Source of the DNA: a virus
Direction: 5' to 3' (one strand)
Virus record (IMG/VR): IMGVR_UViG_3300013286_000074
Span: 1 to 21,366 of that record
Length of the DNA stretch: 21,366 nucleotides
This document shows positions 12,071-18,392 of the stretch, piece by piece. The position numbers and the translations under genes were made by a program. A model generated the notes under the pieces. The model was not told the origin of the DNA. It worked only from the letters and a program-made list of their open reading frames with translations, and made no database searches. Within the stretch, counting starts at the first letter, position 1, and each line of letters starts with the position of its first letter.

Positions 12071-13261
12071 TCACTTTTTGAAATTCTTCTTAAGAAGTGA
12101 TGGGTCAGCGGTTGCAGATGCGCCAATTTGAGCAAGATCTACAAGTGAGCCACCAAAGACCATCATACCAACATGCTGTAGTGACATCCATGGGCAGAAC
12201 CAAACCTTCATACCAGCCTTACGTGTCCACTGACAGAACATGTAATCTTCTGATAGATAGCGATTTGTGTCTGGGCAGATTGGAGTATCGAAGAAAGCCA
12301 TAATCTGACGTGAACCATCAAAATGCTCAGTACGAATATGATCTGGTGTGTATAGCTGCTCTGGATAAGCCTCAGCAAACCGCTCAAAGGTATTACGGCG
12401 AATCATCATAAAGCCAGTACCAGCTTCAAGAACTTCTACTGGTTCACCAAGAGGAATTGAACCATTACCCTGTACTGGATTAAAGACATAGTCACCGACA
12501 TACTTTTCAAGATTCTGTGGATTCTCATCAGCAAAACCTTTGTCAACAGCTGTCTTAATCTTTTCCCATGAGATACACTTCTTAGGATATGGACCGGCAA
12601 TGATATCGTACTGATTGTTTGGGTCCTCATGATCTGATAGTGCTAGAAGAGCAATAACGTCTTGTGCATTGAAACCAATATCCGAGTCGATAAACATTAG
12701 GTGAGTGTCACCAGAACGCATAAACTCATCCGCACAATAGTTTCTAGCACGAGTAATCAATGATTCATTAAATAGAAAATAAAATCTTACCTGAATACCA
12801 TAATGTGTACATAGTGCAGAAAGATCTGCTACAGATCTGGCAAACATACCAGCGCATTGTCCCATTTTGTTCAATAAGATTCGTTAAATCTTATCCGGTT
12901 AAACCAGCTATAAATTTCTTTATAGATCAGACTATATCTTCATCCAGTAACAATTAACTGGAGCTACGCACTTCGGATCACTTGATCCTACTTCCTGTCG
13001 GAATAGTCGTTGAACCTTTTCCATATCATAAGACTTAGGAACTTGGCTGCTGATTGCCCAATATAACATCTTTTTAACATTCAAACAATCTTTCGATTAA
13101 TTTTGTAGTGTGTTATCTCTAAGGGGGTTCCAGCAATTCACGTAGTTATCTTCAAAGATTACTCAAAGAAGAGGCAGAGTTTTACCATACATTGGGGCAG
13201 CTACAAATAATTTTCGATCTCTTAATCTTTCAATTGGTACTTTAATTTCTAAATTAGACAT
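12071..13261 (-). CDS. Glycosyltransferase (GT-A fold type) split by a group I intron
   Basis: The gene is in two exons, 13261-13184 and 12862-12071, which join to a protein of about 289 residues. Exon 1 encodes MSNLEIKVPIERLRDRKLFVAAPMYG, and in the unspliced RNA it stops soon after. Exon 2 continues GQCAGMFARSVADLSALCTHYGI, then FYFLFNESLITRARNYCADEF and THLMFIDSDIGF (DSD as the metal and sugar-nucleotide site). The junction rebuilds the MYGGQC segment that I recall as continuous in phage glycosyltransferases of this type. An in-frame ATG at 12874 lies in the intron and would give a truncated product. The substrate is unknown. The stop sits directly before the gp45 promoter. The exact splice sites may be off by a base or two. 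Confidence 0.8.
12863..13183 (-). ncRNA. Group I intron, ORF-less, subgroup IA-like
   Basis: On the minus strand the conserved core elements occur in order: P (GAATTGCTGGAA), Q (AATCAGCAGCC), R (GTTCAACGACTA) and S (AAGATATAGTC). P4 pairs 13131-13136 with 13047-13052, and P7 pairs 13003-13008 with 12930-12935 (six base pairs each). Further hairpins are 12975-12988, 12944-12961, 12908-12925 (P9-like, 7 bp) and 12874-12894 (8 bp). The 5' site follows a T and the intron ends in G, as the class requires. P1 is short (GGU with GCC). At 321 bases it has no room for an endonuclease. A free-standing endonuclease lies just upstream of exon 1. Confidence 0.92.
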
Positions 13262-13916
13262 TTGTGTTTTTCCTTTTCATATTATTGCTTATTTTCATTT
13301 TAGTCTCCTCCGTGTGAGTTTTTCCATAAAATGGATTATTAGAGCCACTCTTATCATAATTTCCAAAATTTGAATCTTTCGGTATGATTCTACCTTTGTT
13401 CCAATTAGAATAATTAATATCATATTCTTCGGGATTTATTCTTTTGTGATTTATTCCATCATTAATCCAAATTTTGTCTTTATGAGAAACACATGAATCT
13501 TTATGTTTTTTTCTTTTTACTGGATCTAAAAATTGAAGTCTTGTAGCTTCTCTTAATTTTGATTTCATCTCATAGCTATTCATTCTTTCTTTCATAGCTT
13601 GTTTCATTTGATCATCCATGACAATCGTTGCACCTATAGCTTTATTAAGCCATCTATTTTTTTCGTCTGATTCAAAAAGACATTGTCTAATTTTTAATTT
13701 TTCATAGTCAATCGCATCTTGAGCTATTTCAAATACCATGTCAATTAAAATTATATCAGGTTCTCCATGCGATTCTCTAAAATTTTTTACATGTTTAGAA
13801 GAGGTAAAGTACTTTACCCAAAGATCTTTTTCTGGTTCAACTTTATTGGCAAATCTAACACCGTAGTAATATTTTTCTAATTCTGACCAGCCTATTAAAT
13901 ATGTATATGGTTTCAT
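13254..13916 (-). CDS. GIY-YIG-like homing endonuclease next to the intron-bearing gene
   Basis: The 220-residue protein begins MKPYTYLIGW and has YYYGVRF (about residues 16-22), the same GIY-YIG variant as the gene at 793-1527 (shared DLW, TSS, GEPDII). The C-terminus carries a NUMOD3-type DNA-binding motif, NNPFYGKTHTEETKMKISNNM. Its stop codon overlaps the ATG of exon 1 of the glycosyltransferase by 8 bases, so it is free-standing, not inside the intron. A late promoter sits in an inverted repeat that covers its ribosome binding site. It may cut intronless alleles and help move the intron, as described for F-CphI in a cyanophage; this is inference. Confidence 0.85.
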   Translation of the reverse strand: MKPYTYLIGWSELEKYYYGVRFANKVEPEKDLWVKYFTSSKHVKNFRESHGEPDIILIDMVFEIAQDAIDYEKLKIRQCLFESDEKNRWLNKAIGATIVMDDQMKQAMKERMNSYEMKSKLREATRLQFLDPVKRKKHKDSCVSHKDKIWINDGINHKRINPEEYDINYSNWNKGRIIPKDSNFGNYDKSGSNNPFYGKTHTEETKMKISNNMKRKNTNV

Positions 13917-13922
13917 TATTTT

Positions 13923-13960
13923 ACTCCTATGTATTGTTTTTGTTATTTATACATAGGAGT
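13923..13960 (-). promoter_or_regulatory. Inverted repeat enclosing a late promoter and masking the RBS
   Basis: On the minus strand the 12-base arm ACTCCTATGTAT (13960-13949) is perfectly complementary to ATACATAGGAGT (13934-13923). The second arm contains the Shine-Dalgarno AGGAG for the ATG at 13916. TATAAATA (13951-13944) overlaps the first arm, so late transcripts would start in the loop and leave the RBS free, while early read-through RNA would hide it. Confidence 0.8.
13944..13951 (-). promoter_or_regulatory. T4-type late promoter for the 13254-13916 endonuclease
   Basis: An exact TATAAATA lies 28 bases before the ATG, inside the inverted repeat at 13923-13960. Confidence 0.7.
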
Positions 13961-13975
13961 ATTTTAAGGATATCT

Positions 13976-14329
13976 TTATTTCTTATCTGCTCGATCTTGA
14001 GCTTTTTGGTCACTATAAGTCAATCCGTGGTAACGAACTGAAAGCTTTTCGATGTTCTTTTGGATTGTTTCTTCTCTAGTAATTTTGAGTTCTTGACGAA
14101 GTCCTTCCATATAGAACTCAAGATCACCTAGTTCTTCAATTACATTGTCTCGATCAAGTGTCTTATTATAGATTACGTGCTTTTTAATTGCATCTAGTAG
14201 TTCGCCGGCTTCACCAGAAATACCTGTTGCCATATGCCACATATTAATAGAATATGGAGTTAAACTGTTCTGAATAACAGAACCTGGCTTTACTAAAGCT
14301 GAAATCATTTCAGAGTATTCAATTGTCAT
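13976..14329 (-). CDS. MazG-like nucleoside triphosphate pyrophosphohydrolase
   Basis: This 117-residue protein has the metal-binding helices of all-alpha NTP pyrophosphohydrolases: GISGEAGELLDAIKK (residues 37-50, ExxE at 40-43) and NVIEELGDLEFYMEG (62-76, EExxD). Family members split NTPs or dNTPs into the monophosphate and pyrophosphate, which cleans or adjusts the nucleotide pool. The ATG overlaps the stop of the upstream DUF3310-like gene (ATGA), and it ends the four-gene nucleotide block. The substrate is not evident from the sequence. Confidence 0.85.
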   Translation of the reverse strand: MTIEYSEMISALVKPGSVIQNSLTPYSINMWHMATGISGEAGELLDAIKKHVIYNKTLDRDNVIEELGDLEFYMEGLRQELKITREETIQKNIEKLSVRYHGLTYSDQKAQDRADKK

Positions 14330-14673
14330 ACTTTATCCTTAGTCTCAAGATCATGCACGTGTAGTGCAATAATTGCATAATGAACGACCTTCATTAGGTC
14401 CTTCCGCCAATCTTCGGGGGTTCCCTTACGACCATATCGCTGGGCATACTTTAGAATATTACCAACGGTAAATCCAATGCCATGTCCACCGTCAATAATA
14501 AACTCGGTGGCTTGATAGTTGTTTTGGGAATAGTGTTCACCGTATGTCTTGTTTACATAGTTGGTGATGTCCTGAAGGATTTTACCTTCATTGTATTTAT
14601 ACTGAGTATTTACAGGCATCGAATCTTTTTCGACTGCTTCTTCGTGGTCGTGTACATCATAATAAGTTTTCAT
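14326..14673 (-). CDS. DUF3310-like phage protein
   Basis: In 115 residues the C-terminal half contains FTVGNILKYAQRYGRKGTPEDWRKDLMKVVHYAI. This matches the DUF3310 pattern (GNxxKYxxRxxxK...DLxKaxxY) found in many phages and sometimes annotated as nucleotide-kinase-like without proof. The N-terminal third is polar and acidic. It overlaps both neighbours by 4 bases (ATGA), which ties it to dexA and mazG expression. The true function is unknown. Confidence 0.75.
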   Translation of the reverse strand: MKTYYDVHDHEEAVEKDSMPVNTQYKYNEGKILQDITNYVNKTYGEHYSQNNYQATEFIIDGGHGIGFTVGNILKYAQRYGRKGTPEDWRKDLMKVVHYAIIALHVHDLETKDKV

Positions 14674-15290
14674 ATCATCTCCAAGTCGTTTTCAATTCTG
14701 GCAATAGCTTGAAATCTTAGAATATCTGCCAGAATATCCCAAGAACTGTTATGTAGTTTAAACTTTTCTTCCCAGAGTGTTTCATCTTTAATAGGTGTAA
14801 ATGAATTCTTTTTTGGGAATCGAAGTTTGGCATCAATATAAGTACGAGTATCTCTAAGCTTATAATGAGGCAGATGCTTATGAAGTTCTTCTAGTCGACC
14901 AACCGAATCGGCTAACCTCCACAGGATAATAGGATCAAATGAATTTGATCTTGACCACCAATACTTCACTCTAGTATCAGATACATGTGAGATAAATTGA
15001 TCTACAAAAGCTTCAACTGTAAGATCAGTAGACATTGGCTTAATTCGGTCACGTACTTCCTTGCTCTGTTCACTCCAGAACTTGAGAGTGTCACCATAGA
15101 CCTTATATCCATAATTATCAACTTGATCTTTCACAGAAGGCTTCAGAGTTTTAATTTTGTCGACAGTTTCTAGTGTATATGGATCTGTTAGAAATAGATC
15201 ATCATCAAACGTGTAAAGAGAGCAATCCAATACTGCACAGTCTTGAGTATTAGTACCCATGGTTTCAAAGTCAAAAATAAGATGTTTCAT
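14670..15290 (-). CDS. dexA: DexA-like 3'-5' DNA exonuclease
   Basis: This DnaQ-like (DEDD) exonuclease corresponds to T4 exonuclease A, which degrades DNA from 3' ends and can hydrolyse oligonucleotides. The 206-residue protein starts with FDFETMG (D7 and E9, exonuclease motif I). It then has TLKFWSEQSKEVRDRI, as T4 has STIEWWKNQSPEARKNI. WWSRSNSFDPIILWRLAD resembles the GMSFDFPILVDL segment. LRDTRTYIDAKL matches QRDIRTRIEALL. Motif III is probably SSWDILADILRFQAI, where T4 has HDCAKDILMM. It sits between dCMP deaminase and DUF3310 with ATGA overlaps. The assignment is by several aligned blocks. Confidence 0.85.
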   Translation of the reverse strand: MKHLIFDFETMGTNTQDCAVLDCSLYTFDDDLFLTDPYTLETVDKIKTLKPSVKDQVDNYGYKVYGDTLKFWSEQSKEVRDRIKPMSTDLTVEAFVDQFISHVSDTRVKYWWSRSNSFDPIILWRLADSVGRLEELHKHLPHYKLRDTRTYIDAKLRFPKKNSFTPIKDETLWEEKFKLHNSSWDILADILRFQAIARIENDLEMI

Positions 15291-15754
15291 ACTATAAGCT
15301 CACCGCTAATGTCGAACTCTAGGTAGTTGACACTTGCTTCATTAAATAATTGTTTTGTAAGTTTATTGGATTCAGCCCAGTTTGGATTTACTTTTGCTGT
15401 ATCATATTGAGTAATGACAGTACCAATCCCAACTTGAATAATGCCCTTGGCACATTCAGAGCAAACAGGAAGTCCAGATACATATAAAGTAGTATTGTTG
15501 AGACTTAAACCGTTTAGGCATGCATTATATATACAGTTCATCTCACCATGAACTACAAACTTGTACTTTTCTTCCTTAACTTCAAGCCGTTCGGAAGAAT
15601 CAATAATACTTCGTGGGAATCCATTATAGCCAGTTACTAATATTCTTTTATCATTATTTACAATTACCGCTCCAATCTTAGTAGAAGGATCGGCAGACCA
15701 AGTTGATACTTCTTTAGCAATATTTAAAAATCTTTCTGTCCATTTATTAATCAT
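15287..15754 (-). CDS. cd: Deoxycytidylate (dCMP) deaminase
   Basis: This zinc enzyme turns dCMP into dUMP, feeding thymidylate synthesis, and in T4 it is allosterically controlled by dCTP and dTTP. In the 155 residues the signature HGEMNC (His69, Glu71) and PVCSECA (Cys98, Cys101) give the zinc ligands and the proton shuttle. DPSTKIGAVIV and GYNGFPR are typical substrate-side blocks. Phage members such as that of T4 are about 190 residues, so this is a compact form. GAGG precedes the ATG, and the upstream neighbour is an antisense endonuclease remnant. It heads the cd-dexA-DUF3310-mazG run. Confidence 0.93.
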   Translation of the reverse strand: MINKWTERFLNIAKEVSTWSADPSTKIGAVIVNNDKRILVTGYNGFPRSIIDSSERLEVKEEKYKFVVHGEMNCIYNACLNGLSLNNTTLYVSGLPVCSECAKGIIQVGIGTVITQYDTAKVNPNWAESNKLTKQLFNEASVNYLEFDISGELIV

Positions 15755-16020
15755 ATAAACCTCGGCGAGTCTTAGAAGGAACTCATAATTTTCTTGGTGG
15801 TAAAATTCAATCTAAATCTAATTTAGAAAGAGTTAAAAATGGTGCACATCCATTCAGTGGTAATAAAGGTACTGAATTAAATCAAAAAAGAATTAATGAA
15901 GGAACTCATCCATTTATACAAGAATTGAAATGTCCTTACTGTAATAAAATTGGTAAAGGTATTTCAAATATGAATAGATGGCACTTTGAAAAGTGTAAAT
16001 CAAAAGTGCCATCTATTTAA
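15751..16020 (+). pseudogene. C-terminal remnant of a homing endonuclease
   Basis: The plus-strand frame ending at the TAA at 16020 reads LEGTHNFLGGKIQSKSNLERV, then NGAHPFSGNKG, NEGTHPF and a zinc-finger-like end CPYCNKIGKGISNMNRWHFEKC. The repeated GTHxF(LGG) units and the CxxC...MxRWHFxxC tail are typical of the C-termini of Seg-like phage endonucleases. No start codon or nuclease domain exists: the frame is closed upstream at 15748. It fills the whole gap between the glycosyltransferase stop (16021) and the deaminase start (15754) on the other strand. Confidence 0.8.
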
Positions 16021-16932
16021 TCATCTAACACGAGGAATTGTATGATCTATTATTTTAGCATCTGAAGTTCCATAACCATAGACATATTTCATTCCATATT
16101 CGTTTGGTTCATCTGGGAATTTAGCATCAGGCTTGATGATAAGTTTGTTATTTCTAAATGGTCTCATATCACAATCGTGGTGCCAGCGACCGTATCTGTA
16201 CACAAGCTTTACACAATCTGGGTGTAGATTAACCAGCATCTTTGATTTTTCAAATGTACCATCACCATAGATTTCAGTAGTATTACCACCCTTGACTGTA
16301 CCAGTACGAAGCTTACCTTGAAGGAATGCATAGAACAAGAATGTGCAGTAACCTGCCTTGAGGCAACGGAGTGATAGATCAACGTCCTCGTTATACTTAC
16401 CGCGCCAGCGGAAAGGTAAATCATTCTTAATGAGAATACAAGACATGAGTCGAGTATTCTGAAGCACTGGTGGATGGTGATAGTTATCAGGGCAGAAGAA
16501 CTTATACTGTGGACCAGCCAGAGCTACATTCTCAAACCGATCTGTAAAGTCTTCCATCGCGCGGAAGATAGAACCCGTCTCAACACGGACCCGGTCATTG
16601 TTATGAAAGCGCCAGAACTCGGTGATGTTATCGTCGATGCACCAGTGCCGCTCATAACCTTGAGCAATTGACCATTCCCAAATCCAGTTACGTGCTGGTC
16701 CTGAACCCTTACCGTGATTACTGAAAGGGAGTTCTAGTACTGTTCCATATGTAGGATTGATAACAGCTCGATAGTTGTCTGCTTCTTGTGGCTCTACTGC
16801 AATATAGTAACGAACACCAATTCGTTCAAATGCCTTGGCTGTGTGACGTGTTTCCCAGCGCCCCTTGCTGATAATGATAAGCGGGTACTTTGGCTGGTAC
16901 TGTTCGCTGGTTTTAGATGGAAACTTATTCAT
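16021..16932 (-). CDS. TET-associated-type glycosyltransferase
   Basis: This 303-residue protein shows YPLIIISKGRWETRHTAKAFERIGVRYYIAVEP near the N-terminus, then SNHGKGSGPARNWIWEWSI, the acidic HWCIDDNITEFW (candidate DD metal site), and RWRGKYNEDVDLSLRCLKAG further on. I recall this order from the TET-associated glycosyltransferase (TAGT) family of phages, whose members are linked to sugar addition on oxidised 5-methylpyrimidines in DNA. No TET/JBP oxygenase lies in this window, so a DNA role is inference. The ATG at 16932 overlaps the end of the preceding gene, indicating coupling; in-frame codons up to 17034 lie inside that gene. Confidence 0.75.
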   Translation of the reverse strand: MNKFPSKTSEQYQPKYPLIIISKGRWETRHTAKAFERIGVRYYIAVEPQEADNYRAVINPTYGTVLELPFSNHGKGSGPARNWIWEWSIAQGYERHWCIDDNITEFWRFHNNDRVRVETGSIFRAMEDFTDRFENVALAGPQYKFFCPDNYHHPPVLQNTRLMSCILIKNDLPFRWRGKYNEDVDLSLRCLKAGYCTFLFYAFLQGKLRTGTVKGGNTTEIYGDGTFEKSKMLVNLHPDCVKLVYRYGRWHHDCDMRPFRNNKLIIKPDAKFPDEPNEYGMKYVYGYGTSDAKIIDHTIPRVR

Positions 16933-17305
16933 CTGATTCAATCCAGCGCTTAAGTGAGTTCTCATCACGTTCCTTGATTGGATGCCAGACAGACTTAGTC
17001 TTAGGTGTGAGTGGCTGCCCAATAAGTTCACCAAAGGCTAGGAAATCTTCTTCAGATCTGAAGTTGATTATCAACTGCTTTGATGCTTCAAGATTGGTGG
17101 ATTCGTACGAAGGCATTCCTTTCCAGATCTTACGCCAATTCTGGTAGTTATGTTCCTTTTCGGCTTCCTCAACTGTTTCTGGAACATCGCTCATACCTAG
17201 GAAATCTGCCAATGAACCTGGACGACCTTCGGTTTCCTTCTTGCCGATACATGCATCAAAGTCAAGTGATGTATTAGGTAATGTGGTCTTTTTATTTTTG
17301 CTCAT
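16925..17305 (-). CDS. Conserved phage protein of unknown function, 126 aa
   Basis: The N-terminal half is polar and probably disordered. The C-terminal half has NLEASKQLIINFRSEEDFLAFGELIGQPLTPKTKSVWHPI. I recall this motif (hxVxFxxxEDxxxFaxLIGQxLTxKTxxxWxP) as recurrent in phage proteins, sometimes fused to ParB-like domains, but no function is known to me. It has its own promoter (about 17329-17358) and Shine-Dalgarno (AAGGAGAG) and overlaps the glycosyltransferase start by 8 bases. The two products may act together. Confidence 0.75.
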   Translation of the reverse strand: MSKNKKTTLPNTSLDFDACIGKKETEGRPGSLADFLGMSDVPETVEEAEKEHNYQNWRKIWKGMPSYESTNLEASKQLIINFRSEEDFLAFGELIGQPLTPKTKSVWHPIKERDENSLKRWIESDE

Positions 17306-17328
17306 AATCTCTCCTTACCGAATAATTC

Positions 17329-17358
17329 AATGTACTATATGTAGTTAAAAATGTCAAC
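17329..17358 (-). promoter_or_regulatory. Host-type promoter for the 17305-16021 pair
   Basis: On the minus strand TTGACA (17358-17353) and TACATT (17334-17329) are 18 bases apart, about 25 bases before the ATG at 17305. The TGA of the upstream 54-residue ORF overlaps the -35 box. Confidence 0.6.
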
Positions 17359-17518
17359 TGGTTTTTGAATATTTGTTGAGCAAGTATTGTTTTTCTATCT
17401 CAAATTGTTGTTTAATGCGTAGACATTCATATACTTGATCTCTATGCTCAAATATTTGTTTCATAGTATCATTATATAGTCTTTTATATTCGTCAGCAAA
17501 TGTCAAGTCATTCTTCAC
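17354..17518 (-). CDS. Small charged helical protein, 54 aa
   Basis: A GTG at 17518, 8 bases after AGGA, opens a 54-residue frame (KNDLTFADEYKRLYNDTMKQ ... IKQQFEIEKQYLLNKYSKTS). It is highly charged and predicted entirely helical, possibly coiled-coil. It overlaps the end of the endonuclease by 11 bases and its stop lies in the next promoter. No family is recognised. Position between genes 46 and 45 is where T4 has the short genes 45.2 and rpbA, but I see no clear match. Confidence 0.5.
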   Translation of the reverse strand: MKNDLTFADEYKRLYNDTMKQIFEHRDQVYECLRIKQQFEIEKQYLLNKYSKTS

Positions 17519-18353
17519 TTAAGATTCCTATAGTCTTACCTTTGTATAAACCGCTTTTCCTAGCTGCTTGTGTAAAACGGATATAATTAAAATTATTTTC
17601 TTTACAGAAAAGTTTAGCATTTAGAATAATCTCACCGTCAAAGACATAGGTATTGCGAAGTTTTTGTTTATGTTCCTCCGTCTTTGGTCTTTTAGCTGCA
17701 GCTATTAAATTAGGATGAGCAGGCTTACCTTTATTTGGAGCGGGTTTGCCTTTTTTCATTTCTGATAGTTTTTGTTTTACTTCAGGTGTGTGTGTTTTAC
17801 CATACATCCCATTCTTTTCACCAATATTCCTACCCATATTTAGCCAAGTAGTTTTTATTTTGTTTTTAACTTTTGGATCTTTTGATGGGTTATTTTGCTT
17901 CATTCTTTCCGAAGAAGATTTTCTATGATTTTTACTCTTAGGGCTTTTGAAAAATTCTTGAAGTGCAGCAGATATATTTTCACTTCCTTTGTGTTTCTCT
18001 CCGGTTCTTGAAGATCCATACATAGGATTCAATTCACCGCTAACATCTCTGCCGAAAAATCCATTTGGTCTTGCTAAAGACTCATTTATCCATTCTTCAG
18101 ATTTTACAACACTATTTTCTATGTGAAATTGTAATTCCGCCTCAAATGCTTCTTTTCTAGTTGAATGTTCACTTATTATGTAAGTGAAGAAATATTGTGG
18201 ATTAGTTTTTAGTTCGGTTTCCCACCAATCTTTATATCTTTTTGAAGTAACACTACCTCTATATCCAGATTTAATCTTTTTTATAGAAGAAGATCCACAA
18301 TATTTCTTTGTTTGATTTAAATCTTTATATTCAGTTATATAGACACAATACAT
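17508..18353 (-). CDS. Seg-like GIY-YIG homing endonuclease
   Basis: In 281 residues, MYCVYITEY (the VYI of GIY) and KKYCGSSS (YCG for YIG) form the nuclease start, and EAELQFH (about 72-78) holds the probable catalytic glutamate. Two NUMOD3-type repeats follow (NPMYGSSRTGEKHKG, then NGMYGKTHTPEVKQKLSEMKKG). A NUMOD1-like C-terminus (YVFDGEIILNAKLFCKENNF) reads DNA. It lies between gene 46 and a small ORF, with a late promoter at 18381 and AAGGA before the ATG. Its start MYCVYI matches the remnant at 3834. It is free-standing; the target site is unknown, probably a neighbouring gene. Confidence 0.9.
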   Translation of the reverse strand: MYCVYITEYKDLNQTKKYCGSSSIKKIKSGYRGSVTSKRYKDWWETELKTNPQYFFTYIISEHSTRKEAFEAELQFHIENSVVKSEEWINESLARPNGFFGRDVSGELNPMYGSSRTGEKHKGSENISAALQEFFKSPKSKNHRKSSSERMKQNNPSKDPKVKNKIKTTWLNMGRNIGEKNGMYGKTHTPEVKQKLSEMKKGKPAPNKGKPAHPNLIAAAKRPKTEEHKQKLRNTYVFDGEIILNAKLFCKENNFNYIRFTQAARKSGLYKGKTIGILSEE

Positions 18354-18380
18354 TTTATTTCCTTATGTTATGTATTGATC

Positions 18381-18388
18381 TATTTATA
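18381..18388 (-). promoter_or_regulatory. T4-type late promoter for the Seg-like endonuclease
   Basis: TATAAATA on the minus strand lies 28 bases before the ATG at 18353, right after the end of gene 46. I see no RBS-masking hairpin here, unlike at 6024 and 13923. Confidence 0.65.
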
Positions 18389-18392
18389 CAGT

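Noticed and set aside
12863-12874. ATG at 12874 as the true start of the glycosyltransferase
   Set aside because: These codons lie at the 3' end of the intron. Exon 1 at 13261-13184 restores the N-terminal segment and its MYG junction, with a better ATG.
15781-15960. Short repeats (GTHNF, GAHPF, GTHPF) considered as a DNA repeat array or CRISPR
   Set aside because: They are protein-level repeats of an endonuclease tail, irregularly spaced and without constant DNA repeats. No CRISPR-like array is seen anywhere in the window.
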